Below the pieces are notes generated by a model, which was not told the DNA's origin, did not search any database, and worked only from the letters and a program-made list of their open reading frames with translations. Positions 42,051-51,309 of a stretch of DNA of 64,000 bases are shown in pieces. The position numbers and the translations under genes are program-made. This DNA is from Symbiodinium sp. CCMP2592 (Eukaryota > Sar > Dinophyceae > Suessiales > Symbiodiniaceae). Where the stretch lies: positions 265,001-329,000 of the forward strand of contig CAJNDT010002846.1 of assembly GCA_905221615.1 (NCBI GenBank), in the 5' to 3' direction. Positions within the stretch are counted from its first letter, which is position 1. The number at the start of each line of letters is the position of its first letter.

Positions 42051-42448
42051 CTGAGGGGCGTGTTGACCACCAAAGGCTCCTACTGCGCTTCCAGCCTCGG
42101 TGCCCTCCTGGACACACCGTTGCAGTATCTACCCATGACCAGTTTCCTGCGCCTCTATCAGCCGACATAGTCATTGCCGATGGGCAGGTTTTGGTCGTTG
42201 ATTTTGTCCTAGCTGACTTCGCAGCCAACGGTTGGATCCCGGTCACTGTCAGTCGTGGGTCAGATCCGGAAGAGCCGTCTGATTCTTCCTCTTCTGCCCC
42301 GCTTCCGGGCTCCATTGTCACAGCCGGGCTTCGCAGCCCTGATGCGGGTACCGGGGGCTCCTCCACTGCAGCCTTCGGTGCCACCACCCGGACAGCCTTT
42401 GCGTGTGAGCCACGTGCTGCACCCACCCTTGTCATGTCAGTCGAGTAG
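40028..42448 (+). CDS. LINE middle ORF, third part: composite copies 3-4
   Basis: An 805-residue open frame from ATG 40028 to TAG 42446-42448; the real beginning may lie in the previous frame. Residues ~120-390 are copy 3 (FLAVPDW, VLVCADMRAIDG, LRSGDVISY, HAVIAVSD, VLLDCRSLLAGW) and ~415-675 are copy 4 (LVSIPVW, VCVLIDSRLL, LRDGDTVHS, HAMRAVLAI, VCFLDLRPILLGMSW). The two are joined by a short stretch around FVFSRDYAPEHVEVR. An acidic Ser-rich tail follows (SDPEEPSDSSSSAP), as after copy 2. Intact over 2.4 kb, which argues the region is protein-coding rather than spurious. No catalytic motif seen. Confidence 0.6.
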   Translation: MPISDGSLSFPSPFGFSPAFCLSLLLPKEPWPSYFSPRLTWPSGLDYSNPCCHPVHRCEPHGHKLSQEPTDTTVTGQRLISDLRRATRVLGGTWPVLTPDGTRTDELGSHSSDSDPEDLRTQWIATVILAPLYAPEVLSIALQLPATVGQCIAAAQTARHPTALQRFPCLVPLHPQPIYGAASFLAVPDWPTLKVLVCADMRAIDGRLLAIEAPAYVDRSQLLQLVTLPVERSIEVCVGPLSDSLGPDASVHLRSGDVISYRPLSEPPRVSSTLEILLRVSREWLERIELPSVFGTPAYCLVTPEAMVLFQTDFAQPTQYRNHIANALGYSLRHLRLQPARPQVRDAFLDGHFCHAVIAVSDAAASNHDAHVLLDCRSLLAGWRMYCARDGMLDIQVVLASHISASFFVFSRDYAPEHVEVRTPLPVTVHRALEQVSACRHPLHRLRFPRLLPCVPQTVPGLATLVSIPVWTNQVCVLIDSRLLNDRLFAITLPARQSRDDLLRVASITEADGTLVFVGTLPWPVPDLQWATLRDGDTVHSVHFLPPDHIPFAVVELSDMLQDPDAWHAEPHLPSDRHDFIWVMSAQSNFEYLVPPGRRQELRADIAAVLHSSPAALDLRPALLNDADFYRDGHAMRAVLAILTGHRRSVPRDRPPVCFLDLRPILLGMSWITVAEGRVDHQRLLLRFQPRCPPGHTVAVSTHDQFPAPLSADIVIADGQVLVVDFVLADFAANGWIPVTVSRGSDPEEPSDSSSSAPLPGSIVTAGLRSPDAGTGGSSTAAFGATTRTAFACEPRAAPTLVMSVE

Positions 42449-42474
42449 TTAAGTGTCAACAGCCTTGCTGTCTG

Positions 42475-43797
42475 GTGCTCACCTCTATCCTCCTGCATGT
42501 TGTGCCACCCCTCACTTCGTCACCTCCGCATCTCCTTGTTGGGCGCTCCCGTAGTCTGTGCCCTGTGTGCATTGCTTGCTGCCATCCCTTGGCGCTTTCG
42601 GGTGTTAACTGCAGAATCGCTCTGTGGCGGCAGCTTTTCGCTCTTCTTGGCCCAATGTTCACCGCCTTCTTTCTGAGGAGTGCCGTTGCGATGATATGGC
42701 TGAGTTGCCTCCCGATCGCAATTTTGTCTGCTGCTGCCCGCGTTTTTGGCGCGATTACGAGCCTTATTTGCTGTGCTGGCTGCATACTGCCTCGGGGACT
42801 ATCTGCGAACAGACCCTTGTTCTTGTGGATCTTCCTTGTCGCTCTTCTCTGCACTCTTCCAGCGGTCGCTGCGGCACCGCCGGAAACCAGCGGGCCTCTG
42901 TCTCGTGGACTTTCTCCTGCTGAGATCGCTGCTGCCCTCACCGCCGGTAGCGCTGTTCGATCTGTTGCCACGCCCTGTCGCAGGCGTCTCGGTCACATTC
43001 CCAGCCCTGCAGATACTGGCCACCATGCAATTCCCCTTGCGACTGACCTGCTAAGACCCCGGCCACAGGCTGCCTCTTCTGCGGATCCGCCCCTGCCGGG
43101 ATCTAGTCGCATCTCACTTGCTGACACAGTGCCGGTTACCTCCTACCAAGCATCTTGCCTGGGGTTGCAGTCCTGCTTGCCCAGTCATGGCTTCGGCTAC
43201 GATCCTGACCTGGATTGGCTGGACAATGATCTTTGCAGCCTGGTGGAGTCAGGTCGTGTGAAGGAGCCTGTCCTGGGCGCTGTCCTGCGTACTGTCTGCT
43301 GGCATGATGCTGGGCAGCCAGCCCCGGACTCCCTTGCCATATATACTGACGGGTCGGCCCCAAGAGATCCCTTGGATCCTAGTCCCTGTGCTTGGTCCTT
43401 CAATGTTTGGGCCCTCTGTGGCGGTGCTCGTTACTTTGTTGGACACTCCGAAGCGGTCGCGACGCACTTGGGCACCCCATGGTACCTCGGGGAATGCCGG
43501 CACGATGCGTTGACTGCCGAACTTATGGCTCTTTGTTGGGCTTTGGCATGGCTGATCGAGGTCGGCCACCGATTTGCCGTTCCGGCCACCCTCTTCTATG
43601 ACGCATGCAGCGCAGGAGGTGGTGCTTTTGGATCCTCCAAATCGCCTGTGGGAGCAGATAAAGAATACCAACAGCTTTCCAGTCTTGCGGGTTCTTTGCG
43701 GCATCTTGCCGCAGCGCTTCTTCCGCTACATCACCAGCAGTCTGGGCAACGAGCTTGCGGATCTCTTCTCGAAATGGGTACGGTGCCTCTCGGATGA
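42475..43797 (+). CDS. LINE RNase H region (N-terminal to the endonuclease)
   Basis: The frame is open from about 42450. Two hydrophobic stretches lie near the start (MIWLSCLPIAILSAAARV, FLWIFLVALLCTLPAVAAA). From about 43320 it shows type-I RNase H landmarks: LAIYTDGSAP (first Asp), LTAELMALCWALAWL (Glu) and TLFYDACSAGG (second Asp). The last motif (GNELADLF, final Asp) is found in the +1-shifted frame at about 43742-43768, so a single-base shift lies near 43.7 kb. In RNase H-bearing LINE clades known to me the domain follows the RT; here it precedes EN and RT. It would degrade the RNA strand of the cDNA hybrid. Confidence 0.68.
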   Translation: MLTSILLHVVPPLTSSPPHLLVGRSRSLCPVCIACCHPLALSGVNCRIALWRQLFALLGPMFTAFFLRSAVAMIWLSCLPIAILSAAARVFGAITSLICCAGCILPRGLSANRPLFLWIFLVALLCTLPAVAAAPPETSGPLSRGLSPAEIAAALTAGSAVRSVATPCRRRLGHIPSPADTGHHAIPLATDLLRPRPQAASSADPPLPGSSRISLADTVPVTSYQASCLGLQSCLPSHGFGYDPDLDWLDNDLCSLVESGRVKEPVLGAVLRTVCWHDAGQPAPDSLAIYTDGSAPRDPLDPSPCAWSFNVWALCGGARYFVGHSEAVATHLGTPWYLGECRHDALTAELMALCWALAWLIEVGHRFAVPATLFYDACSAGGGAFGSSKSPVGADKEYQQLSSLAGSLRHLAAALLPLHHQQSGQRACGSLLEMGTVPLG

Positions 43798-45418
43798 TCC
43801 ATGGCAGCGCTGTCTGCCACAATGGGTCTCTGCCTTCGCTGCCCACGATCTCCGCCAATGGGCTTGGACGTTCTTCTGTTCTGGCCCCGACATGTTGTCG
43901 TGCTACACCTTTGAGTCTGAAGCTCGACGCCTCCAATCGCACCGTGCCCTGCCTGCTGTTGCGCCCATGCAGGGCATTCGGACCACCACGCGCCCGGCTG
44001 AGGATGTTAGATGTGACCTCCGTGTGGTGTCGTTCAATGTCCTTACCATGCGTGACCCTACCCTCCCTGGCCACGGAGCTGTCACTACCACGCTTAGCAA
44101 TGATGTGGGCTTTCGCCTCTTTGGCCGCAAACATGTCTTGCAGCGCTCTCTGGAAGAGTACAGCCCGAACATAGTCGGATTCCAGGAGACCCGTCTTCCA
44201 GATGACATCACCCAGCATGATGACTCCTACTATATCTTTCAGTCTCGGGCCAACGACCAAGGTGTTGGAGGGTGCGCCTTGTGGCTTTCGCGGCGCATTC
44301 CTTACGCCACTCAGGGCTCTGAAAGCCTTGTCTTCCACCCATCTCATGTCACTGTCGTTGGTTTCTCATATCGACATCTGATAGTGCAGATTTCCGCACC
44401 CCGCCTTCAGCTTATGGTTGCTGTGCTGCATGCTCCGTCACTGTCGAAGCACCCCTATGCCGAAGTTTCCTCCTTCTGGGACCAACGCTGCCGCGAGATA
44501 TCCCGACGCCCCGACGGATCTGACTTCTTGATCTTAGTTGACGCCAATGCGCGTCTTGGAAGCGCAGTTTCAGATAGTGTGGGAGATCATGATGGTGAGG
44601 AGGAACAGGAAGCGGGTTCCCTGTTCCACACATTCGTCATTCAGCTGGGAGGATATGTCCCAGCAACTTTCAGCGCACACCATCAGGGGCCCTCCACCAC
44701 GTGGCGGTCTGCCCTGGGCGGCCGTCATAGGATAGATTACATCGTTACCCCGCAAGCCTGGTCTACATATGGTCTCACCACCTCGGTTTTGCAGAACTTC
44801 GAGGCCCTACAGCTCCGAGAGGACCATAAGCCGGTTGCCCTAAGCTGTGCTTTCGGGTATAAGGGTAAGCCCACCTCTTACACTGACAGCCGTCGTCGTG
44901 CGATCCGCCCTGGCCTCCCCCGTACCACTACAGAGTCTGCACGTGTCTCTGGTGCCTTTGCCCACATTCCCTGCTTGCCTTGGTCCCTTGATGTGGACCT
45001 GCACTGTCAGGTTCTCTCCCAGTCCTGGTGTGCTGCCGGCACGCAGCTTCTTGATGATGCTGCGATTGCTCCGCGTGCTCCTTATGTGCCCCCTGAGGCC
45101 CTCCCGATTATCCAACGTCGCCGGGCTCTCTGTGTCTATCTCCGGCAGGAGGAGAAAGAGACCTGCCGTCGGCGTCTTCTCATCGGTTTTGCCGCCTTCC
45201 GGCTGGCATGTTCCGGTGGACGGTTTACAGCTGCTGCTAGGGCCACTGCGGATCATTGGATCGCGGCCATGGACCACAGCATTGCTGTTGCATGGGCCTA
45301 TTTCCGTGATCACGGGTTGCAGTTGCGCCGCCTTGTCTCTCAAGGTAGGCGACGATACCTTCAAGGCCTTGTCTCCACTGCCTCAAGCATCGACACCCGG
45401 AATCCCAAAGAACTTTAG
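43574..45418 (+). CDS. LINE endonuclease (APE type) plus linker
   Basis: The real content of this frame begins near 43720 with the RNase H end (GNELADLFSKW). The endonuclease follows: VVSFNVLTMRD (Asn), IVGFQETRL (Glu), LILVDANARLG (Asp/Asn), GRHRIDYIV (Asp) and REDHKPVALS (His), the standard series of exonuclease-endonuclease-phosphatase LINE nucleases that nick target DNA. About 170 residues of linker run to a TAG at 45416-45418. Translation beyond that TAG continues in the same frame into the RT, so the stop is a single in-frame interruption, either mutational or read through. No independent start codon is apparent. Confidence 0.78.
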   Translation: MPFRPPSSMTHAAQEVVLLDPPNRLWEQIKNTNSFPVLRVLCGILPQRFFRYITSSLGNELADLFSKWVRCLSDDPWQRCLPQWVSAFAAHDLRQWAWTFFCSGPDMLSCYTFESEARRLQSHRALPAVAPMQGIRTTTRPAEDVRCDLRVVSFNVLTMRDPTLPGHGAVTTTLSNDVGFRLFGRKHVLQRSLEEYSPNIVGFQETRLPDDITQHDDSYYIFQSRANDQGVGGCALWLSRRIPYATQGSESLVFHPSHVTVVGFSYRHLIVQISAPRLQLMVAVLHAPSLSKHPYAEVSSFWDQRCREISRRPDGSDFLILVDANARLGSAVSDSVGDHDGEEEQEAGSLFHTFVIQLGGYVPATFSAHHQGPSTTWRSALGGRHRIDYIVTPQAWSTYGLTTSVLQNFEALQLREDHKPVALSCAFGYKGKPTSYTDSRRRAIRPGLPRTTTESARVSGAFAHIPCLPWSLDVDLHCQVLSQSWCAAGTQLLDDAAIAPRAPYVPPEALPIIQRRRALCVYLRQEEKETCRRRLLIGFAAFRLACSGGRFTAAARATADHWIAAMDHSIAVAWAYFRDHGLQLRRLVSQGRRRYLQGLVSTASSIDTRNPKEL

Positions 45419-47011
45419 GCAGCCATTCGCCGGGCATTTCCCGCTGCCCGGTCCGCTAAGAGATCCGGCACTTGCCCTCTTCCAGCCCTGGAACTTCCCT
45501 CCGGTGAACTTGCAACTACTGCATCTGAACGTGCGGCTTGTTGGAGGAACCATTTCGCGGATCAGGAGGCAGGCGTTGAGGTCACACCCTCTGAGTATGT
45601 TGCTGCCTTCCAGCAGTATCATAGGCCATGTGAGCACTTTGTCTTCGATGCTTCTGTTCTTCCTGGTCTGCTCCAAACGGAGTCCATAATCCTTTCATTG
45701 AAGAACGGCAAGGCGTGTGGGCCCGACGGTGTCACGGCTGAGATTCTGAAACTCCGTCCTGCCTTGTCGGCTAGGGAACTTCTCCCTCTGATGCTGAAAT
45801 CTTCCCTCTCCATCCGCGAGCCAGTCGCGTGGCGAGGTGGCGACTTGGTTTTGGTTGCCAAAAAAGCCGGCGTTGCACTCACCTGCTCTCACTACCGCTC
45901 AGTCCTGGTTGCCAATGTTATGGGGAAGGTCTACCATCGTGGCATACGCTCCCATCTCACCCCTCTTCTCGAAGAGAGTCAGCCTCCCTTGATGGCTGGT
46001 GCCACCGCCGGAGCTGGCATTGAGATTCCGGTCCTTGCCATCAAAAGCTTTCAGCTTTTGATGGGCGCACAACGTCGCCCCTGGGCGGTTGTCTTTTTTG
46101 ACTTGCAAACTGCATACTACGCGGTTCTCCGCCAAACGATAGCTGGCAATGTGGAGTCTGATGCTTCCTTGTTGCAGCTTCTGCACAAGCTTCGTCTTCC
46201 CCCGCAAGCTCTCACGGAACTGAAAGACAAGCTTCATCTCCTTGCAGAGCTCCCGACTCTTGGAGCGTCTGAACACCTCCACTCCCTGGTGCGTGACCTA
46301 TTTACAGGAACATGGTTTAGAGTCAGCGGGGACGCTGTTCTCACGCTTACGAAGCGGGGATCTCGCCCTGGAGACCCGCTTGCCGATGCTTTGTTTGCTG
46401 TCACCCTGTCGGCCTACCTCAAGTCGGTGTCGCAGGCCCTTGGGGAGGCGGACATGCTCCCCGATTTGCCGCACTGCCGGAACCGCCCCCTGTGGGCGGA
46501 CGACGACTCTGCGTCATGTCTCGGAAGTCCAGCATGGGCAGATGATTTCACGCTCCCACAAACTGGGACCTCACATACAGACCTTGTAGTGAGAGTTGCT
46601 CGCTGCACCCAGCTAGTGGTGACCCACGGGCGTTCCCTGGGGATGACGATTAAGTTCGGAGTGGATAAGACCGCCGCCTTGTGCTGCTCCTCGGTGGAAC
46701 GGTTTGCCATGCCTCAGTTTCAGGTTAACGACGAAGGCCTTCACCTGTTGCCCGTGCCCGACCCGCTCGGGGAAGGCCTTGTTCATCTGCCTATCTTACC
46801 GCCATCTCGGGGGTATTGTCGTCTCGAATTGTGCAACTGCCCCGGATTTGCACTTTCGTTACTCTCGTGCTGCGGGGCTGGCTCGTTCTCTCCGGCGCAG
46901 GCTGTTTTCTTCTCCGGCTTTCGATTTGGCCACCAGGCGTGTTCTTCTGCGTTCCTTGGTGGTGTCGAAGTTTGTTCACACAAGTGCTTCACTTGTGTTG
47001 CGCACTGCTGA
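45419..47011 (+). CDS. LINE reverse transcriptase
   Basis: Same frame as the endonuclease, directly after the TAG. RT landmarks: NGKACGPDGVTAEILK (template grip), YRSVLVANVMGKVYHR, AVVFFDLQTAYYAVLR (motif A, Asp), TKRGSRPGDPLADALFAV (motif B) and SPAWADDFTLP (motif C, Asp-Asp at about 46537-46542), then GMTIKFGVDKTA. A partly duplicated WADDD appears 17 residues upstream of the catalytic WADD. The thumb motif YRHLGGIVV is in the next frame (from about 46780), so a frameshift lies near 46.77 kb and the last ~80 residues of this frame are not genuine. Target-primed reverse transcription by family. Confidence 0.82.
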   Translation, partial: AAIRRAFPAARSAKRSGTCPLPALELPSGELATTASERAACWRNHFADQEAGVEVTPSEYVAAFQQYHRPCEHFVFDASVLPGLLQTESIILSLKNGKACGPDGVTAEILKLRPALSARELLPLMLKSSLSIREPVAWRGGDLVLVAKKAGVALTCSHYRSVLVANVMGKVYHRGIRSHLTPLLEESQPPLMAGATAGAGIEIPVLAIKSFQLLMGAQRRPWAVVFFDLQTAYYAVLRQTIAGNVESDASLLQLLHKLRLPPQALTELKDKLHLLAELPTLGASEHLHSLVRDLFTGTWFRVSGDAVLTLTKRGSRPGDPLADALFAVTLSAYLKSVSQALGEADMLPDLPHCRNRPLWADDDSASCLGSPAWADDFTLPQTGTSHTDLVVRVARCTQLVVTHGRSLGMTIKFGVDKTAALCCSSVERFAMPQFQVNDEGLHLLPVPDPLGEGLVHLPILPPSRGYCRLELCNCPGFALSLLSCCGAGSFSPAQAVFFSGFRFGHQACSSAFLGGVEVCSHKCFTCVAHC

Positions 47012-48035
47012 GAGCAACCGCCTCTGGGAAAGGTACTATGTTGCGCTCTTGCGTAACCTTCTCAAGCGTGTCTCCGCAGAGAAGCAGGCACATTCCTACG
47101 AAGTACTTCGTACTGCCAGGGCTGCTTCTCCGCCGCTTGCTTTGGCTAAGGCGCGCGCACAGTTCCTTGTCCGGCTCTTCCGGAATGGACCGCTAGCGCT
47201 GAGGGTTTTCCTTCATGATCACTGGGTCACGCATCCTGCCTCGTCCTGGTTAGGACAGCTTGAGTCCGACGTTCGCTGTGTCGGTGCTTTCGTGCCCACG
47301 GCTCTTACCTTTTTTCGGCCACAGCACCTTGTTGCTGATCTGCTTGAAGCCACCTTTGAACGGCCCAAGTGGTGGCTGCAGCAGGTGACCGCCGCTGAAA
47401 GGGCCTTCCTTTTGGACCTCGAGGCTTGGCGTGTCCAGCGGTTGCACAGTGTCGCCGACCGGCGCCCAACTGTCCCTCGTCCTTTCATCTGCGATACATG
47501 CGGTGATGGATTTGTGCTCCGCAAACATCTGCATGCACATATGGCCCGATCACACCGGCAATTTGCCCCTGCCCGCCATTATGCCGTATCCGATACCTGC
47601 ATTTCTTGCATAAAGTGGTTTCGGAACGTGACTCAGGTCCAGATGCATCTCCGACACGCTCCTGAGTGCCTTAGGCGCGCCAGTCGCCTCATCCCCCCGC
47701 TGTCGATCGAGGATGTGCGTCGACTGGAGGCGCCAGACAAGCAACGACAGAAGCTCATCGCGGCTGGCCGTTGGCAAGCCTTCCAGGCGCTCCCAGGTCC
47801 TCGTCCGGCGCCCGTGACCTTCGGACCACGCCTGCCAACCGCGGCTGAACGCAGGCCGGACAATTACCTCTCCGAGGATGTGGATCTCGCTTCCCTGGTG
47901 GTTCGATTTGAGCCCCGCGAGAGCGACATAGCCTGGGTCGATCGCCACATCGCCTCGGCTAGTGTGGAGGGTGTCCGCGAGTCTGCGTGTCGTTTCTGGC
48001 TGAAAAAGCCCTCTTTGTCTCACCAGAATTCCTAG
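46704..48035 (+). CDS. LINE RT thumb and C-terminal zinc-finger domain
   Basis: Genuine from about 46780 (YRHLGGIVVSN) to TAG 48033-48035. A long helical thumb/connection region (AKARAQFLVRLFRNGPLAL) leads to one C2H2-type finger (FICDTCGDGFVLRKHLHAHM, then ARSH) at about 47486-47557 and a second Cys/His cluster (CISCIKWF ... MHLRH) at about 47597-47660. C-terminal Cys/His motifs after RT are common in LINEs and are thought to help bind element RNA or target DNA. The 3' untranslated region is only about 58 nt. Confidence 0.75.
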   Translation: MPCLSFRLTTKAFTCCPCPTRSGKALFICLSYRHLGGIVVSNCATAPDLHFRYSRAAGLARSLRRRLFSSPAFDLATRRVLLRSLVVSKFVHTSASLVLRTAESNRLWERYYVALLRNLLKRVSAEKQAHSYEVLRTARAASPPLALAKARAQFLVRLFRNGPLALRVFLHDHWVTHPASSWLGQLESDVRCVGAFVPTALTFFRPQHLVADLLEATFERPKWWLQQVTAAERAFLLDLEAWRVQRLHSVADRRPTVPRPFICDTCGDGFVLRKHLHAHMARSHRQFAPARHYAVSDTCISCIKWFRNVTQVQMHLRHAPECLRRASRLIPPLSIEDVRRLEAPDKQRQKLIAAGRWQAFQALPGPRPAPVTFGPRLPTAAERRPDNYLSEDVDLASLVVRFEPRESDIAWVDRHIASASVEGVRESACRFWLKKPSLSHQNS

Positions 48036-48093
48036 CATGTAGTTTTGGGACGCGCCGTAATCACGGCTCTACTGTCCGCAAGAAGAAGAAGAT

Positions 48094-48176
48094 ATACTAT
48101 TGTGGGAGTTCCTAGTATAATTAGAGTATAATGGGCTCCAAAACTCTATTCTAACTATTAAGGCCCCTATAGTAGC
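48094..48176. mobile_element. Right part of the family-6 MITE split by the LINE, beginning with the LINE's target duplication
   Basis: tatactattgtgg (48094-48106) repeats 34664-34676. It continues gagttcctagtataa ... gggctccaaaactctattc ... aaggcccctatag, completing the family-6 hairpin started at 34642. Confidence 0.82.
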
Positions 48177-48990
48177 TCAAAGCGCTCGTGGGCCACAGGA
48201 AGACAATGAGCTGCCATAAGAGTGGTCCTGCTACTGTTTTTCTTGATCGCTTGATTCTTGGTGTTGTGTTGTTTGCTATGTCGTTATTGCTGCCGTTGCC
48301 CGTCTTTTTCTTCGACGCAAAGCTGTGATCCTTTAGCCTAGACGGTTCGCAGTGGTTCTCACTGATCTTATGCCTTGGTATTGAACCGTACTTGGGCCTT
48401 TTCGTGCCCTTTGGTTACCCTCATAGATGCCGTTGTAGTAAGCCTGATGGTGAAAGTCCGAAAAATTCCCTTGCATTTTTTTACGGCCGTCTACTGACTC
48501 AGAATCCTGAGCCTTGGACCCTGCAAGCGTTGGGTTCAGGGTGTAGGGTGTAGCGTATTGGGTATAGAGGTTTTGGGGCTTCGGGTATGGGCGGATTTGG
48601 GTTTTCGCTTTAGGGTTTAGGGCTTGGGGCTTCAGGGTTCAGCGTTCAGGTGTCAAAGCCTTGCGCCTCAAAGCCATAGTTTGGCCCCACATCCATGAAA
48701 TCTCTGCATCCTCACGTGTACCCCGAAAAAAACCCTAAACTCTACACTCCAAACCCTGCAAATAAGGCCTACACCCCAAATCACTCAGACTGAAAGCCGC
48801 AGACCTTGAACCACAGTGGGCGACGGTGCTCAGAGCAGCTTTGGTGGCTTTGGCATCGGGGCTCCAAGCTCAAAAACTCCGAAATTCGGCCCGAAGCAGG
48901 AAGGCAGAAGCCCCCAACAGCGGTTTAGGGTAGGGCTTGGGGGCTTCGACATCCCTAAACTCCGAGCCCTTACGCCCGGACTCTTGACCC

Positions 48991-49105
48991 TACTTGGAGG
49001 CTCATGGGTAGTTAGAAGTGGAGTTATAAGTCCCCTAATATGGGTTATACATATAGGTAGCCTACTTATAACTCCACTTATAACTCTGCATGAACCTCCA
49101 AGTAG
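48991..49105. mobile_element. Hairpin MITE, family 1
   Basis: Arms tacttggaggctcatgggta / tgcatgaacctccaagtag; core as in 15003-15117. Confidence 0.82.
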
Positions 49106-49189
49106 ACCCTAAACCCTATACCCTTATAGAATCCCGAAAGATCCCTTGAAAGGGACCCTTAAAGGAACCCTTATAACTACCCCTCCAAG

Positions 49190-49276
49190 GCTGTGCTGCT
49201 TGCGCCGAGTGTGGTGAGCTTCAGCGCGGCGGCGGGCGCCTGCGACAGGGCTTTGGAGTGGCAGCGTGCGAACCAC
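49190..49276 (+). pseudogene. PPR exon relic
   Basis: Encodes KAVLLAPSVVSFSAAAGAC followed by DRALEWQRAN, a recognisable half PPR unit between two repeat tracts. It may be an early exon of the broken gene at 50577-51818. Confidence 0.55.
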
Positions 49277-51144
49277 GGCCCATGGAGTACACTAAAGGGT
49301 TCCTTTAGAGGGCTCCTTTAAAGGGTGCTATAAGGGAACCAGGCATATAAGACATGAAGGGTTCTATACTGAGGGTTTGGGATGAAACTGAAACCCTTCG
49401 GCTCTAAGGACTCATATTTTAAGCCTTTTGGGCCCGGGCTAGTTTGAGCCTTAGGGTAAGCCCTGCACCGGAAAGCCTGAACTAATAAGTTCCCCCGCTC
49501 ACCCTCAACCCTATACCCTCAACCCCAAACTCCAAACCACACATCAGCAAACCATGAACCCTCAACCATGTACCCTCAACGCTAAAGCCCAAGCTTTAAC
49601 AAAGCCCGAACTAGGCCCAAACTTTAAACCCAAAACCCCAAGCCCTAAGCCGCCTAATCCTTGGACTCCATATCTTTGACTCCGGACCCGCCCTCAAAGC
49701 GGATGCAGGGGAAGGGTGTCTGTGGGGCGGTAACCTAATTCTCTATACCCCAAATTGCCAGTCTGGGGGCACTAGTTGTCACTCTGGGGTTTTCCCCCTA
49801 AACCCTAAACCCCCAAGCTGTTGCAACCCCTAAACCCTGAGTCCAAAACCCCAAAAGCCCTTAAAGCATAAATCCCACAGAACATCCACAAAGTCAAACT
49901 TCAGGGTCCTTCTTTGCCCGAGGATATCGCTGCTCGCTTCCATGAAGTTGGCCCGGGTGCGACCGAACGTCATCACGAACCTCGGCCGCAGCATGTGCTC
50001 TAGAGTTTTGGGTTTGTGGGTTCGGGGTTGAGGCCTTAGGGTTAAGGGTTTAGAGTGTAGTTTTTGAAGCCGAAACGCTGAATCACCTGGCAACCCTAGG
50101 ATGGCCCCCACCCGTCTAAGCCCAAGAAGGGGGTACCTTCCTGGCCTCCTGTCCGAAAATCTTGGGCCCTTTGGGATTCCATGTGAAGATCGGCAGCAAG
50201 TGCCGTAAAAAACAGGGGTAGTAAGCATGATTTATCGTGATAGCTAGCACACACAAGAGCAGGACAGATGGCAATGCTTAAAGTTATACTACGTATATGA
50301 TGCTGTCGATGCTAAAAGCCACCGAACCTCCAAGGCAAAAACAACACCCGAAGCCCTAAGGACTCGCAATTTAAAACACCCGAAGCCCTAAAGAGGGCTC
50401 GCAATATCAGCACTCGTCTAGAAACCAAAATCCCGAAGAGCCCCAAACCCGACCCAAATGTTGAGCCTCAGACAGGCAACACCCTTGTGAAAACCATACA
50501 CAACTCTTTTAGAACCTTCGCAAAAAGCCTATGAAACCCTTCTACAGAGCCCTGATAAAGACTATGTACGACTCCAGAGGTTCAACGCAGTCATCAGCGC
50601 TACCGCCCAGCGGGGATTCTGGCAGCTGGCTTTCGAACTGCTTGCCGAATCATGTCTTACATGGTGTCATAACGGTTTAGGGTTTGGGGTTTACGGTTTT
50701 GGGCCGGTTTCGGATATAGGGTTTAGGGTTGGTGTGGGGAGTTAATGGATCAGGGTTGAGGGTTGGTTTAGGGTTTAGGATTATAGAATCTTATTGGGGG
50801 GTTTAGGGTTCGGGGTAGAAGCTTTGGGTTGAGGGTTCAGTAATGTAAGACGGGTCTGAACAGTCGGCAAAGCTAAGCATCTTGAGTTGGCTTACGAGGT
50901 TTTTGACTGAGGTTTTGAAGTGCCCAGGAGGGGTGGTCGGTTTGTTAGTACTAATGTTCGGCTAAACCCTAAACCCTAAACCCTAAACCGTTTTGCGGCA
51001 ATTGGATTCCGGGTTCGGTTCAGGAGGATTAGGTTTGAGCCCTCCTAAACCAGAAACTGAAAGCTCTCAACAGTTCACCCTCAACGCCGAACCATCGACC
51101 CAAGCCCTAGCACGCCGTAGTGGCCCTTGTGGAAGCCTTAAAGG

Positions 51145-51234
51145 AACTGGGTGGTTGTCAAAGTTAAGGTATAGTACGGCACCTAATATTTCGGGTACCC
51201 AAAAAGGGACCCTAATTTTGACAACCACCCAACT
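51145..51234. mobile_element. Family-2 MITE with AACT target duplication
   Basis: Element 51149-51230 (GGGTGGTTGTC / GACAACCACCC), flanked by AACT on both sides. It lies inside the intron 50647-51272. Confidence 0.82.
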
Positions 51235-51309
51235 CTGAAAGGAAAGGAGCCCTAAACCCAAGCCTTGCAAAGGACATGTCCGCGGCCGGCGTTTTGCCCT
51301 CCGTCGTCA

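Larger units (their letters stand above)
34677..48093 (+). mobile_element. 13.4-kb LINE retrotransposon with 13-bp target duplication
   Basis: Bounded by tatactattgtgg at 34664-34676 and 48094-48106. The 3' end is a short (AAG)n-type tail (gcaagaagaagaaga) about 55 nt after the last stop, with no poly-A. The order of parts is: coiled-coil ORF1 (34926-36164); a region with membrane-like segments (about 36850-37000); four copies of a composite domain (37367-42050); RNase H (about 43320-43770); APE-type endonuclease (about 44010-44850); reverse transcriptase (about 45698-46760); and C-terminal zinc fingers (47486-47670). This copy is broken by frame changes near 38.85, 39.6-40.3, 43.7 and 46.77 kb and a TAG at 45416. 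At 13.4 kb it is much longer than typical LINEs (about 4-8 kb). Non-LTR class by EN/RT; clade not assigned. Confidence 0.88.
48177..50576. other. Intergenic region with hairpin elements
   Basis: No complete gene. Family-1 element at 48991, PPR relic at 49190, ccttaaaggg-type repeats (49135-49170, 49295-49335), and CCCTAAA words at 49500-49660 and 49795-49850. Confidence 0.5.
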
